NCBI RefSeq assembly: GCF_003584565.2
Contig: NZ_CP031010.1
Span: 4,464,001-4,528,000, forward strand
Origin: Alteromonas sp. RKMC-009
GTDB taxonomy: Bacteria; Pseudomonadota; Gammaproteobacteria; Enterobacterales; Alteromonadaceae
Length of the DNA: 64,000 bases
Direction of reading: 5' to 3'
The notes below the pieces were generated by a model, which saw only the letters and a list, made by a program, of their open reading frames with translations, was not told where the DNA came from and made no database searches. The position numbers were made by a program, and so were the translations under genes. This document shows positions 1 through 8,848 of this stretch, in pieces; position 1 is the first letter of the stretch, and each line of letters opens with the position of its first letter.

Positions 1-144
1 ACCTGCGGACTGTCCGGGCAATTCTATCCCTGCAGATTCTATTAATGGCGTAATTGTGAGTTGTTCAGGCAGTGGCTCATCAGCACCGGCGCGGGCACTC
101 AGTACAAAGCCGGTCAGAAAACATAACGTCAGGATACGACACAT
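1..144 (-). CDS. Secreted protein, N-terminal fragment (runs off left edge)
   Basis: Only the first 48 codons are in the window. They begin MCRILTLCFLTGFVLSARAG, a short basic start followed by a hydrophobic run and an A-x-A-like cleavage region, so this is a probable Sec signal peptide. A GCGAGG ribosome site lies about 6 bases before the ATG at 144. The rest of the protein is missing and I do not recognise it. It lies downstream of the TonB receptor on the same strand, beyond a strong hairpin, so it probably has its own promoter. Confidence 0.6.
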   Translation of the reverse strand, partial: MCRILTLCFLTGFVLSARAGADEPLPEQLTITPLIESAGIELPGQSAG

Positions 145-270
145 AATTGCCTCGCAAGTAAGAATAGTCAGGGGAAAACAGAACGTACGAACAGTACCGG
201 TGACTATGCTACCAGCGGAAAGAGTTATTTACACATTAAATTGTTTGATAAATACACAATAAAGAGAAGA

Positions 271-294
271 AGAGGCTGGCTAAAGCCAGCCTCT
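271..294 (-). terminator. Hairpin terminator after TonB receptor
   Basis: A perfect 10-bp stem (AGAGGCTGGC / GCCAGCCTCT) with a TAAA loop lies 20 bases past the receptor stop. On the minus strand it is followed by a pyrimidine-rich stretch (TCTTCTCTTT) rather than a pure T run. Confidence 0.65.
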
Positions 295-313
295 CTGCCT
301 GATTGACCGGATA

Positions 314-3085
314 TCAGAAACTGGTTCTGACACCGAGAGTGTAGCGGGCTCCATCATCGATTAACTGTACAAACTGCTCTTCATAGCGGCCATGACGGGA
401 CAAGGTCTCCCCGGTCACGTTGATGCCTTCAAAGAACACCGTGAACGACTCGTTGATGTCGTAGCTGGCTGACACGTCAACCTGTCCGTAGGTTTTAGTG
501 AACCGGGGCTCGGTTCCACCCAGCGGGCTTACCAGATCCTGCATGAACGCTTCACGGTTGTTATACGCCACACGCGCCTGCAACGGCCCCTGCTCATAAA
601 ACAGGATCAGGTTCTGGGAGTCGCCCAGACCTTCAAGGGCAAATACCTGGGTGGTGTCGCTGGCATCCAGAGATGCATCGCTGTTTACAACCGTGGCATT
701 CGCCTGAATACCAAACCCGTTTTCAAACGTATGGAGCCACGCCAGTTCCAGCCCGTTTACGTCAGCAGTTTCGCCGTTTCCGGGTAAGCGCACGTTGAAG
801 TCATACTGACCGCTTTGCAGGTTCAGCGTTTGTGTTTCCACTGTCGCAACAATGAAATCTTCCACTTCCTTAGTGAATGCTGCCACTGCCAGATAGCTGG
901 TATCGGCGTAGTACCACTCCAGAGAGAGATCCATGTTGGTGGATAAAAAGGGCTTAAGACGGGCATTTCCTGATTCTGCCTGAAGGTTACCCGGACGGGT
1001 TACGGTGACATTAAACGCCGGCACCATGTCGCTCATGGTGGGCCGTGTAAGGGTTTCAGAAAAGCCGACCCGCAACATCAGGTCGTCTGTCAGCTCCATG
1101 CGCGCATTGATATTCGGCAGAATGTTCGAGTAGCTGTTCGACTCGCTGATGGGGACACCTTCGTCAGTCGCGTATACATCGCTGTAGTCTGACGGATCAT
1201 TAGGAATGGGCAATACATCCAGTAATTCACGGCCATAACCGCCCACCGACGTATCTGTCTGACTGAACCGTAAACCGAAGTTGATATCCACCGGCATATC
1301 TGAAATCAACATGCTGAAATAGAGCTGGGAATACACACTCAGTACTTCTTCCTGCACACTGAAGGAGTTACTGCCTATGGCAGGATTATTGATACTCTCG
1401 GCATCAATGAGTGCCCGCACTTCTTCCGGCGTTTGTCCCGACGCTTCCGATATCTGCTGTACCGCTTCGTCAGAAATAGCGTACTCGAAATAGGCCTCCG
1501 GATCGTAAGTTATCCACTGCTGACTGGCCTGCGGGAAAAAATTCTCTGCGGTAAAAATGCTCAGCAAAGAATCCGGAATATCATACTGGTAGCCGCAATA
1601 GATGCTGCACAAACTGGATGAAACACTGTTATTTTGCTTCTGCCGGTCCTGGTAGTACACGCCAAATTCCATTTTTGCGAATGCATTGTTGGAGTCCGGC
1701 AGCCAGGTAAAATCAGCCCGCATTTCATCAATGGTATCTTCTACGTCAAAACCTTCGCGGTTGGCAACGTGCAGACGTCCCGCAGCGAAGTCCTGCAAAG
1801 CGGCATCGCCGCCGTCAATAGTGATCACAGGTACGCTGCCGGAGTAGTCAATGCTGTAAGCGTTGTTGTAACCCACCACGTTAAAGTTATTGGCACCACC
1901 GCTGGCATTTTCGGCTTTTGACGTCGAAATGTCGAAATTTGCCGTAAGGTAATCGGTTACATTCCAGTCCAGATTAATGCCGTATGCTTTGATTTCAACA
2001 TTTCTCGAGAAGCTGCTGCTGATAAAATCTGTGGCACCACCAACACCGTCAACCAGGGTGCTGTCGAGAGAAACCACACTGCCATTTTCATTAAATACCA
2101 GGTTGTCCAGGTTACTGTCAGACAACCAGTGCCCTACACTCGTGGCGCTGGAATCCACTTCAAATTTGGAATACAGGCCGTCAACTTTCAGGATCATATT
2201 GTCCTGCAGCGCGTACTGCATCACCAGGTTTCCGCTGGTACGCTGACGGTGAGCAAAGTCCACCCGCTGATCATAATTCTGCGGAATATAGACACCATTA
2301 AATTGTGCTGAATCTGCATAGGCCGGATTATCCCGTTCCGAACGGTTGGTCAGACTCACATTGGGACGCCAGTAATTAGACTGCAATGTATTGTTCTGTG
2401 CTTTACGTTCCTGATAAGAAGCAGCAAATAAAAGTCCGAGGCGGTCATCGAGGAAACGGTTAGTCAACAGTCCGGATACCTGCGGCGTGATCTCCTCAGA
2501 CAATTCTTCATACATACCCTTGGCGCTGGCGGCACCGGCAAAGCCTTCGAAGTCAAACGGCTTCGCGGTTGTTACATTCACAGTAGCTCCAATACCGCCT
2601 TCCTGCATGGAAGCGACAGGGCTTTTATACACATCAGCTCCGCTGATCAATTCGGCAGGCAGGGTGTCAAAGCTGAATTCCCTGCCCTGATTTTCTGTCG
2701 CGATCTGACGGCCATTCACCAGGACGGTATTAAATTGCGGACCAAAACCCCGGACCGTGATGAACTGGCCTTCACCGCCGCTACGGTCAATAGCCACACC
2801 GGTAATACGTTGCAAAGATTCCGCCACGTTCTGGTCAGGAAACTTACCCAGGTCTTCTGCTGAAATACCATCAGAAACCACATCTGCGGCTTTCTTATTC
2901 AGCATGGATTCTTTCAGTGAGTTTTTAAAACCTCTCACTTCAATCACCTCAACCCCTTCTGCCTCTTGAGCGAATGATGGTGTGAGGTGCAGAGCAGCAA
3001 AGACCGCGAGCCCGGTTCTAGATAACTGTCGTAAAGGATTTAAATAAAATGTGTGTGAATTCGATGGTGAAGATGTGCGCGTCAA
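314..3085 (-). CDS. TonB-dependent receptor, probable galactoside uptake
   Basis: Outer-membrane receptor of 923 residues for TonB-driven uptake. A signal peptide ends near residue 40 (PSFAQ). A TonB box follows (EVIEVRG, about 46-52), then a plug domain (about 60-170, with VRGFGPQFNTVLVNGRQI) and a long beta-barrel ending in a terminal Phe (GVRTSF), typical of BAM substrates. The start is a TTG at 3085, chosen because AAGGAG sits 8-9 bases upstream and the signal peptide begins there. The substrate is inferred only from context: a GalR-like operator sits 250 bp upstream and the galactose permease and catabolic genes follow beyond the IS. It resembles the long carbohydrate-type receptors common in Alteromonas. 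A different oligosaccharide is possible. Confidence 0.85.
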   Translation of the reverse strand: MTRTSSPSNSHTFYLNPLRQLSRTGLAVFAALHLTPSFAQEAEGVEVIEVRGFKNSLKESMLNKKAADVVSDGISAEDLGKFPDQNVAESLQRITGVAIDRSGGEGQFITVRGFGPQFNTVLVNGRQIATENQGREFSFDTLPAELISGADVYKSPVASMQEGGIGATVNVTTAKPFDFEGFAGAASAKGMYEELSEEITPQVSGLLTNRFLDDRLGLLFAASYQERKAQNNTLQSNYWRPNVSLTNRSERDNPAYADSAQFNGVYIPQNYDQRVDFAHRQRTSGNLVMQYALQDNMILKVDGLYSKFEVDSSATSVGHWLSDSNLDNLVFNENGSVVSLDSTLVDGVGGATDFISSSFSRNVEIKAYGINLDWNVTDYLTANFDISTSKAENASGGANNFNVVGYNNAYSIDYSGSVPVITIDGGDAALQDFAAGRLHVANREGFDVEDTIDEMRADFTWLPDSNNAFAKMEFGVYYQDRQKQNNSVSSSLCSIYCGYQYDIPDSLLSIFTAENFFPQASQQWITYDPEAYFEYAISDEAVQQISEASGQTPEEVRALIDAESINNPAIGSNSFSVQEEVLSVYSQLYFSMLISDMPVDINFGLRFSQTDTSVGGYGRELLDVLPIPNDPSDYSDVYATDEGVPISESNSYSNILPNINARMELTDDLMLRVGFSETLTRPTMSDMVPAFNVTVTRPGNLQAESGNARLKPFLSTNMDLSLEWYYADTSYLAVAAFTKEVEDFIVATVETQTLNLQSGQYDFNVRLPGNGETADVNGLELAWLHTFENGFGIQANATVVNSDASLDASDTTQVFALEGLGDSQNLILFYEQGPLQARVAYNNREAFMQDLVSPLGGTEPRFTKTYGQVDVSASYDINESFTVFFEGINVTGETLSRHGRYEEQFVQLIDDGARYTLGVRTSF

Positions 3086-3336
3086 AATTCGCTCTCCTTA
3101 TAGTATTACCCTCGTAAAACCGAATCACGAATACAAAAAGCAACAGGAGAAGCCTGAACATCTATGCGAAACCACTTTTGAAACATCGCAACATCCATAC
3201 TGCGGACGACCAGCCTTTCCTCCCCTCTTCGTGATACTACGTACAATTTCAGCGGGCGGAATCTGTCACATCGGGTGCCCGGTAATTGCCGCACCGCGCT
3301 GTGACTTTCTGAATCAATTTTCAAAAAGCAAAAAAA

Positions 3337-3351
3337 GGTAAAACGTTAACC
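3337..3351. promoter_or_regulatory. GalR-type operator upstream of TonB receptor
   Basis: GGTAAAACGTTAACC. In the reverse orientation it matches 13 of 15 bases of the box before galT (8790-8804). A LacI-family site with a central CG. Its place in the receptor upstream region suggests that the receptor belongs to the gal regulon. Confidence 0.5.
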
Positions 3352-3493
3352 AGAAAGCCGTGTTCTCTGCACCTCAGCATGGTTTACCTGTTGATATACC
3401 AACCGGAATACAGGAATAACGTTCACCCTGTCTCGCTGGGATCCACTTATACGGGAAAGCAAGTTCAGTGTAAATAAATTGTAAAACTTAATT

Positions 3494-3521
3494 ATTTAAG
3501 TTTCACTTATGAAACTTAAAT
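3494..3521. repeat. Perfect AT-rich inverted repeat
   Basis: A 12-bp perfect stem (ATTTAAGTTTCA / TGAAACTTAAAT) around a CTTA loop, 68 bp from the IS end. No T tract follows on either strand and no gene overlaps it. It could be an operator or part of a promoter. Confidence 0.6.
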
Positions 3522-3588
3522 TAACTTTAAATAAACATTAAATTTAAGTGGCTTTTGGCCCTAATAATTTCTGATAGCACAAAAATGT

Positions 3589-3600
3589 ATGGTCCGCCTC
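3589..3600. repeat. IS inverted repeat, downstream end
   Basis: ATGGTCCGCCTC, the exact inverse of 4877-4888. Confidence 0.85.
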
Positions 3601-3794
3601 GTTATTGCAACAGTAAATGTCGATAACGGGGTTGGTTATGCGCTAATGTATTCGGAGTCTGATTAGGCGCTTTCGCAACCCGCTCCACGATGAGATCCGC
3701 GCTGGATTATCCTCAAAAAACCGAAAGCTTCTGTGAGCTGTTTTTTGTGTCAGGTTTTAATCCAGTGGTTCTACCGTTTTCGTCATCATATTTA
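3601..3794 (-). ncRNA. Possible IS1111 guide (bridge/seek) RNA region
   Basis: About 195 bp of non-coding element sequence downstream of the transposase stop. IS110-family recombinases use a structured RNA from a non-coding end, and in the IS1111 group it comes from the region after the transposase gene. Placement and length fit; I did not fold it or find the target and donor loops, so the RNA and its limits are inferred. Confidence 0.35.
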
Positions 3795-4829
3795 TCATTG
3801 CAAACCTGGTGCTAACGCTTTGCTATTGAATGCTTGTTTAGTTTTCATTACTGCCCATGCTATTCGTACCAGCTTGTTGGCCAGAGCGACGGTTACAACA
3901 TTGAATGGCTTTGTGGCGCGTAAATTAATTAGCCACTCGCCATAAATTTTACCGGTCTTATCTGGTCGGGACATGACCGCCCTGGCTGCATGGATAAACA
4001 AGGTCCGGAGCTCTTTGTTACCCCGTTTGCTTATCCCCAGTAATTTGGGTTTACCGCCAGTCGAATACTGCGCCGGAACCAGTCCTAACCATGCCGCCAT
4101 GTTTCTCCCACTTTTAAAGTCAGTGGCGCTACTGATGTTGGCAATACAAAGACTCGCTGTCATGTCTCCAATACCTGGAATGGTTTTAAGAAGCTGGCCT
4201 ATCGCGTTTGTTTCAACCAGTTGCTTTAGCTTTTTGTCTTGTTTCTCAATGCTCTCATTGAGAAACAGATAGTAATCGTGAAGCTCCGCAAGCTCTTGCA
4301 TGAGCAGGCCCGGCAATTCCTGTCGTTGCTGAGCAAGCCAGTTAAATAACTGCTTCATCACGCTATGGCCTGTTGGCAGCGCAATGCCAAATTCGAGAAG
4401 CAATGCGCCTATGCGGGACATACATGCTGTCCGGTCTTTAATATAACCGTGCCTGGCTTTATGAATAGCGGAAATGACCTGTGCTTCTTCCGACTTTACG
4501 CTGACAAAGCGCATATTGGGTCTTGTCGATGCTTCGCATATTGCTTCTGCATCTATGAAATCATTTTTATTGCTTTTAACGAAGGGATTTACATATTGCG
4601 GAGGGATCAGTCTGACTTTGTGCCCCATCGACTCACACTGCCTGCCGAGCCAGTGCGCACCGCCACAAGCCTCGAAAGCAATTGTGCATGGCGTTAACTG
4701 ATGAAGAAAATGAATGAGTGCAGTGCGGGAAAACTTTTTGCGGATGATTTGGTTATCTGAATAATCACGGCCTATCACATGAAAGGATGATTTGCCTAAA
4801 TCGATACCAAGAACTTTAATAGTAGACAT
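3795..4829 (-). CDS. IS110/IS1111 family transposase
   Basis: A 344-residue recombinase that appears intact. The N-terminal RuvC-like DEDD fold is visible: D10 (GIDLGK), E53 (AFEACGG), D90 and D93 (KNDFIDAEAI). The C-terminal Tnp_20 domain has the helix-hairpin-helix-like KTIPGIGDMTAS (about 215-226) and the conserved serine S256 in QYSTGGK, the second catalytic residue of the family. No frameshift is seen. It is transcribed in the same direction as the gal operon just upstream, so read-through could contribute to its expression. Confidence 0.93.
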   Translation of the reverse strand: MSTIKVLGIDLGKSSFHVIGRDYSDNQIIRKKFSRTALIHFLHQLTPCTIAFEACGGAHWLGRQCESMGHKVRLIPPQYVNPFVKSNKNDFIDAEAICEASTRPNMRFVSVKSEEAQVISAIHKARHGYIKDRTACMSRIGALLLEFGIALPTGHSVMKQLFNWLAQQRQELPGLLMQELAELHDYYLFLNESIEKQDKKLKQLVETNAIGQLLKTIPGIGDMTASLCIANISSATDFKSGRNMAAWLGLVPAQYSTGGKPKLLGISKRGNKELRTLFIHAARAVMSRPDKTGKIYGEWLINLRATKPFNVVTVALANKLVRIAWAVMKTKQAFNSKALAPGLQ

Positions 4830-4876
4830 GATGGTTCGCCTCTTTGATTGCCTAACTCTAAGACTAGCTTAGAGGT

Positions 4877-4888
4877 GAGGCGGACCAT
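4877..4888. repeat. IS inverted repeat, upstream end
   Basis: GAGGCGGACCAT, the exact inverse of 3589-3600; 60 bp upstream of the transposase start. Confidence 0.85.
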
Positions 4889-4894
4889 CTAATT

Positions 4895-4914
4895 AAACCG
4901 CCCGGAGGCGGTTT
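4895..4914 (-). terminator. gal operon terminator hairpin next to IS
   Basis: A perfect 8-bp stem (AAACCGCC / GGCGGTTT) with a CGGA loop, 25 bases past the sglT stop. On the minus strand it is followed by only TTTAATTAG before the IS repeat begins, so the T tract is short and may have been cut by the insertion. Confidence 0.75.
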
Positions 4915-4939
4915 TCAATTCATACTCACCGGCGATTTA

Positions 4940-6502
4940 TTACCACCAGGTAATGTAGAACGCTGCAGTCACCAGTGTGATTGCAATGGCTGCGATATTG
5001 AAGCCGGAGGACGTAGCAAAGCTGACTTCACCCAGTTCAATAGCATTGTCGTGATTGCCCTTTTTCTCAGACAGAGAAATCAGCACGGCCAGACCCACAC
5101 ACATCAAAAATACAATACCTACACGGTCAATGAAGGGAACGTCAGGAAAGAACATACGACCCGCAAGGCTGAAGAAGAACGACCCCAGCGCAGCAACCAG
5201 ACCCCCATTTGCTGTGGTTTTCTTCCAGAACATACCCAGTGCAAACAGGGCAACTATGCCCGGCGTGAAGAAGCCGGTGAATTCCTGAATATACTGGAAT
5301 GCCTGATCAAAGTTACCCAGTAGCGGTTTAGCCACCAGCATAGCAATGATTAACGACACCAGACTGACAATACGGCCCACTTTCACATAGTGATTTTGTG
5401 GTTTATCCGGATTTTTAGGCTTGTAGAAATCCATGGTGAAGATGGTAGAAACACTGTTGGTCATTGATGCCAGTGAAGACACGATAGCCGCTACCAGTGC
5501 GGCGAAGATCAAACCTTTCAGACCAACCGGCATTAATGTCATCAGAGACGGGTAAGCCTCATCAGCACGATTCAGATCCGGCACCAGTATGACCGCAGCA
5601 ATACCCGGTAACACCACAATCAAAGGCATCAGCAGTTTAAGGAATGCCGCAAACGCGATCCCTTTCTGCGCTTCTTTAACGCTTTTAGCAGCCAGAGTAC
5701 GCTGAATGATGTACTGGTTAAAGCCCCAGTAAGACAGGTTCATGATCCACATACCGCCAATCAGTACAGAGATACCCGGCAAGCTCTTATAGTGCGGATT
5801 ATCTTCAGAAAGAATCATATCGAATTTTTCCGGCAGACGGTTTGTGATATCAACAAATCCCTGAATCACACCGTTACCGTCACTGATCAGGTTCAGCGCC
5901 GTGTATGACAGGAACAGACCGCCCAGCACTAACAACACTACCTGGATGATATCGGTCATGGCCACAGCCTTCAGGCCGCCGTACAGTGAATAGGCCAGTG
6001 AAAACACGCCAAGGAACAACATACCGTACATCATGTCTACGCCGGCGATGGTATTAATAGCCAGCGCACCCAGCCACAATACAGCCGTGAGGTTCACGAA
6101 TACGTATACTGCCAGCCAGAATACCGCCATAACGACACGCACACGGTGGTCATAGCGCTGTTCCAGGAACTGGGGCATGGTGTAAATTTTATGCTTCAGG
6201 AAGATTGGCAGGAAGAACTTACCTACAATCAGCAACGTTATGGCTGCCATCCACTCATAAGAAGCTATGGCTAAACCGATGGTATAACCAGAGCCGGACA
6301 TTCCGATGATTTGTTCAGCGGAAATGTTAGCAGCGATCAATGATGCCCCAATCGCCCACCAGGGCAGGCTTGAGCCAGCAAGGAAGTAATCATTGGTATC
6401 CTTCTCATGGCCTTTCTCCTCGCGGGAGACCCACCATGCGATCCCAATAAGCGCGATGACATATATCACAAAGACTGTGATATCCAACGTCTCAATGTTC
6501 AT
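4940..6502 (-). CDS. sglT: Sodium/galactose (glucose) symporter, SGLT family
   Basis: Inner-membrane Na+/sugar symporter of the SSS family, about 520 residues, with the usual set of roughly 14 hydrophobic segments. It closely resembles Vibrio vSGLT: the N-terminal DYFLAGSSLPWWAIG, IAANISAEQIIGMSGSGY, and the gate region SYWGFNQYIIQRTLAAKS, which contains the tyrosine and lysine known to line the galactose site in vSGLT. I chose the ATG at 6502: GGGAA lies 6 bases upstream, whereas the TTG four codons earlier has no such site. It is the last gene of the gal cluster, 47 bp after galK, and brings galactose from the periplasm into the cell using the sodium gradient, which suits a marine organism. 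Confidence 0.92.
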   Translation of the reverse strand: MNIETLDITVFVIYVIALIGIAWWVSREEKGHEKDTNDYFLAGSSLPWWAIGASLIAANISAEQIIGMSGSGYTIGLAIASYEWMAAITLLIVGKFFLPIFLKHKIYTMPQFLEQRYDHRVRVVMAVFWLAVYVFVNLTAVLWLGALAINTIAGVDMMYGMLFLGVFSLAYSLYGGLKAVAMTDIIQVVLLVLGGLFLSYTALNLISDGNGVIQGFVDITNRLPEKFDMILSEDNPHYKSLPGISVLIGGMWIMNLSYWGFNQYIIQRTLAAKSVKEAQKGIAFAAFLKLLMPLIVVLPGIAAVILVPDLNRADEAYPSLMTLMPVGLKGLIFAALVAAIVSSLASMTNSVSTIFTMDFYKPKNPDKPQNHYVKVGRIVSLVSLIIAMLVAKPLLGNFDQAFQYIQEFTGFFTPGIVALFALGMFWKKTTANGGLVAALGSFFFSLAGRMFFPDVPFIDRVGIVFLMCVGLAVLISLSEKKGNHDNAIELGEVSFATSSGFNIAAIAITLVTAAFYITWW

Positions 6503-6549
6503 ATTATTTCCCAACAGAATGTTATTTTTATCAGAATGTCTTATGACAG

Positions 6550-7692
6550 TCAGGCAAACGCCCCCTGTTCAGCCGAGCAAATGTAAATGTTTTGTTTATA
6601 CCCGGTCCGCGCATAATAATGTTTATTAACGGCTTCTTCTACCTGACTCAGCAGATTTTTTGGCACCAGTGCCACAACACAACCACCGAAGCCGCCGCCG
6701 GTCATCCGCACACCACCCTGCTGTCCGATAACGTCACTGACAATTTCTACCAGTGTGTCGATAGGTTTTACCGTGATCTCAAAGTCATCCCGCATGGAGG
6801 CATGTGAGGCAGCCATCAACTCACTGACGTCAGCAGTGCGATCTTCATTGAGCGCATCAAACATAGCCAGAGTACGGATATTTTCTGTGATGATATGCCG
6901 TGCACGGCGGTATACCACGTCTGTCATTTTATCTTTCGCGGCGTCCAGCATGGCCATACCGGCTTCCCGCAGGCTTTTCACACCCAGTGCTTCTGCAGCC
7001 GCTTCACACTGCTGACGACGCACATTGTATTCGCTGTCTACCAGCCCGCGTTTCACATTAGAGTTAATGATGACAATGCTGTATTTGTCGGGGATAGGCG
7101 TATGTTGAATAGCCAGAGAACGGCAATCCAGCAACATGGCAGAATCTTTCTTGCCCATGGCTGAAATTAACTGGTCCATGATGCCGCATGAGCAACCGAC
7201 AAAGGTATTTTCCGCCTTCTGGCCGAGTAACGCAGCTTCGACCCCGTTTACGTCGAGGTTGTAAAGTGCCTTGAACATTTTCACAATCGCGACTTCAAAT
7301 GACGCCGACGAACTTAATCCGGCGCCTTGTGGCACGTTGCCTGTCACCACCACATCAGCCCCTTTTAAATCAGGATAACGGGTCAGCAGCACCTTACATA
7401 CACCGCGAATATAGTTCGACCAGGTCGCCTCTTTGACATGCTCAATGTTATCCAGAGAGAAAGTATTACGCTGACCGTCATAATCCAGCGCTACCACATC
7501 AATAACACGGTCATTTCTGGGCGACGCCGTGATCCAGGTACCAAAGTTAATTGCTGCCGGAAATACAAAGCCTTCATTGTAGTCAGTATGTTCGCCTATC
7601 AGGTTTACCCGGCCGGGAGCCTGTACAGTGACCGCAGGGGTGCTGCCGAAAGCCGCTTCAAAAGCGGAAATAAGTTGTGCGTTATCAGTCAT
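6550..7692 (-). CDS. galK: Galactokinase
   Basis: Cytoplasmic GHMP kinase that phosphorylates galactose to galactose-1-phosphate, the first committed step of the Leloir pathway; 380 residues, normal length. The galactokinase signature [15 protein letters not shown] is at about 27-41. The ATP-binding GHMP motif [11 protein letters not shown] is at about 121-131, the region with the catalytic Asp is [11 protein letters not shown], and the C-terminal GHMP motif is [13 protein letters not shown]. Its ATG overlaps the end of galT by 8 bases, so the two are probably translationally coupled; AAGG lies 9 bases before the ATG. Confidence 0.97.
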   Translation of the reverse strand: MTDNAQLISAFEAAFGSTPAVTVQAPGRVNLIGEHTDYNEGFVFPAAINFGTWITASPRNDRVIDVVALDYDGQRNTFSLDNIEHVKEATWSNYIRGVCKVLLTRYPDLKGADVVVTGNVPQGAGLSSSASFEVAIVKMFKALYNLDVNGVEAALLGQKAENTFVGCSCGIMDQLISAMGKKDSAMLLDCRSLAIQHTPIPDKYSIVIINSNVKRGLVDSEYNVRRQQCEAAAEALGVKSLREAGMAMLDAAKDKMTDVVYRRARHIITENIRTLAMFDALNEDRTADVSELMAASHASMRDDFEITVKPIDTLVEIVSDVIGQQGGVRMTGGGFGGCVVALVPKNLLSQVEEAVNKHYYARTGYKQNIYICSAEQGAFA

Positions 7693-8749
7693 GGCTTCGT
7701 GCCTTTTTATAGTGAACTTCCGGTAAATCTTTTAATCGTTGCGCTGCCTGCTCCGGGGTCAGATCCCGTTGGGCTTCAGCCATCATTTCATAACCCACCA
7801 TGAATTTGCGTACCGATGCAGAACGCAGTAGCGGCGGGAAGAAATGCGCATGCAGTCCCCATTCGCCATGGGCTTTATTATCGAATGGCGCACTGTGCCA
7901 GCCCATAGAGTAAGGAAAAGAAGTCTCGAACAGGTTGTCGTAACGGGTGGTAATGTTGCCAATGATTTCAGCCAGGCTCTGTTGCTGGCCGGCGGTTAAA
8001 GCAAGCAGTGAATTGGCTTCAAAACGGGGTAACAGCAGTGTTTCAAACGGCCACGCTGCCCAGTACGGTACTACAACAGCCCAGTCATCATTTTTACAGA
8101 CAACCCGTTCATCAGCCTCTGTTTCACGCTTCACGTAATCAAGCAATAAACTGGTGCCGTATTTTTCGGTATACGCCGTAAAGCGGGCTTGTTTCTTTTC
8201 CGCCAGCGTAGGTAAATGATGCTGTGCCCACACCTGACCATGGGGATGGGGGTTTGAACAACCCATCAGGGCACCTTTGTTTTCAAACACCTGGACCCAG
8301 GTGTAATCTGCACCCAGTTCTTCAGTTTGTTTAACCCAGCATTTCACCACGTCAAGACGCTCTGCGTCGCTGAGCTCAGGCAGGGTTTTACTGTGGTCGG
8401 GTGAGAAACAAATAACCCGGCTGCAGCCCTGTTCAGCCTGAAAAGTGAAAAGGGGATCATCGGATGACGCATCCGGCGTATCCTGTTGCAGGGCAGCAAA
8501 ATCGTTCGTGAATACATAAGTACCGGTATACGCCGGGTTCAATTCACCGTTCACGCGGGTATTGCCGGGACACAGATAGCAGGTTTCGTCGTATTGCGGA
8601 CGCTCTTCATTTGAAGGCGGTTCATTCTGGCCCTGCCACGGACGCTTTGCACGGTGGGGAGACACTAACACCCACTCTCCTGTCAGCGGATTAAACCGGC
8701 GGTGAGGATGGTCGGTCGGGTCAAATGCTGTTGTCATTGCTTCTCTCAT
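7685..8749 (-). CDS. galT: Galactose-1-phosphate uridylyltransferase
   Basis: Exchanges UMP between UDP-glucose and galactose-1-phosphate. The HIT-like active site HPHGQ is present (in [11 protein letters not shown]), with the nucleophilic middle-histidine region at about 168-172. The zinc pair CYLC is at about 57-60. The body is collinear with E. coli GalT from [12 protein letters not shown] onward. I place the start at ATG 8749 because AAGG lies 10 bases upstream. The ATG at 8737 matches the E. coli N-terminus better but has a poorly spaced ribosome site. A GalR-type operator lies 41 bp upstream, so galT may have its own promoter besides read-through from galM. Confidence 0.95.
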   Translation of the reverse strand: MREAMTTAFDPTDHPHRRFNPLTGEWVLVSPHRAKRPWQGQNEPPSNEERPQYDETCYLCPGNTRVNGELNPAYTGTYVFTNDFAALQQDTPDASSDDPLFTFQAEQGCSRVICFSPDHSKTLPELSDAERLDVVKCWVKQTEELGADYTWVQVFENKGALMGCSNPHPHGQVWAQHHLPTLAEKKQARFTAYTEKYGTSLLLDYVKRETEADERVVCKNDDWAVVVPYWAAWPFETLLLPRFEANSLLALTAGQQQSLAEIIGNITTRYDNLFETSFPYSMGWHSAPFDNKAHGEWGLHAHFFPPLLRSASVRKFMVGYEMMAEAQRDLTPEQAAQRLKDLPEVHYKKARSHD

Positions 8750-8789
8750 TACTCTGCTACCTTCTTGTGCCTTAAGACCGCACAAATCA

Positions 8790-8804
8790 GGTAAACGTTT
8801 AACC
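8790..8804. promoter_or_regulatory. GalR-type operator between galM and galT
   Basis: GGTAAACGTTTAACC, a near-perfect palindrome around a central CG, typical of LacI-family sites and the best of the boxes here. Its position right before galT suggests an internal regulated promoter for galT-galK-sglT. Confidence 0.6.
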
Positions 8805-8848
8805 TTTTAAAATAAATCTTTCCTGTGTAATCACAGGAAAGTGGGTAA

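Larger units (their letters stand above)
3086..3588. other. Intergenic region upstream of TonB receptor
   Basis: About 500 bp with no convincing gene. It holds a GalR-type operator (3337-3351) and a perfect AT-rich inverted repeat (3494-3521) listed separately. The part next to the IS (3470-3560) is very AT-rich and repeats CTTAAA/TTTAAG words. Confidence 0.6.
3589..4888 (-). mobile_element. IS110 family (IS1111 group) insertion sequence
   Basis: An element of about 1.3 kb with one DEDD transposase gene. It is bounded by a 12-bp inverted repeat (ATGGTCCGCCTC at 3589-3600, its complement at 4877-4888). IS1111-group elements have such sub-terminal repeats, so the true ends lie a few bases outside, and exact boundaries cannot be set from one copy. 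The non-coding part is short upstream of the transposase (about 60 bp) and long downstream (about 200 bp), the arrangement known for the IS1111 group. No target duplication was seen, as expected for IS110 elements. Confidence 0.85.

Noticed and set aside
56..262. Forward open frame at the left edge
   Set aside because: It lies antisense to the signal-peptide gene fragment and has no domain or ribosome site.
3106..3324. Open frame of 72 codons upstream of TonB receptor
   Set aside because: No ribosome site, no recognisable domain, and Arg/Cys-rich random composition; it covers the probable receptor promoter and operator.
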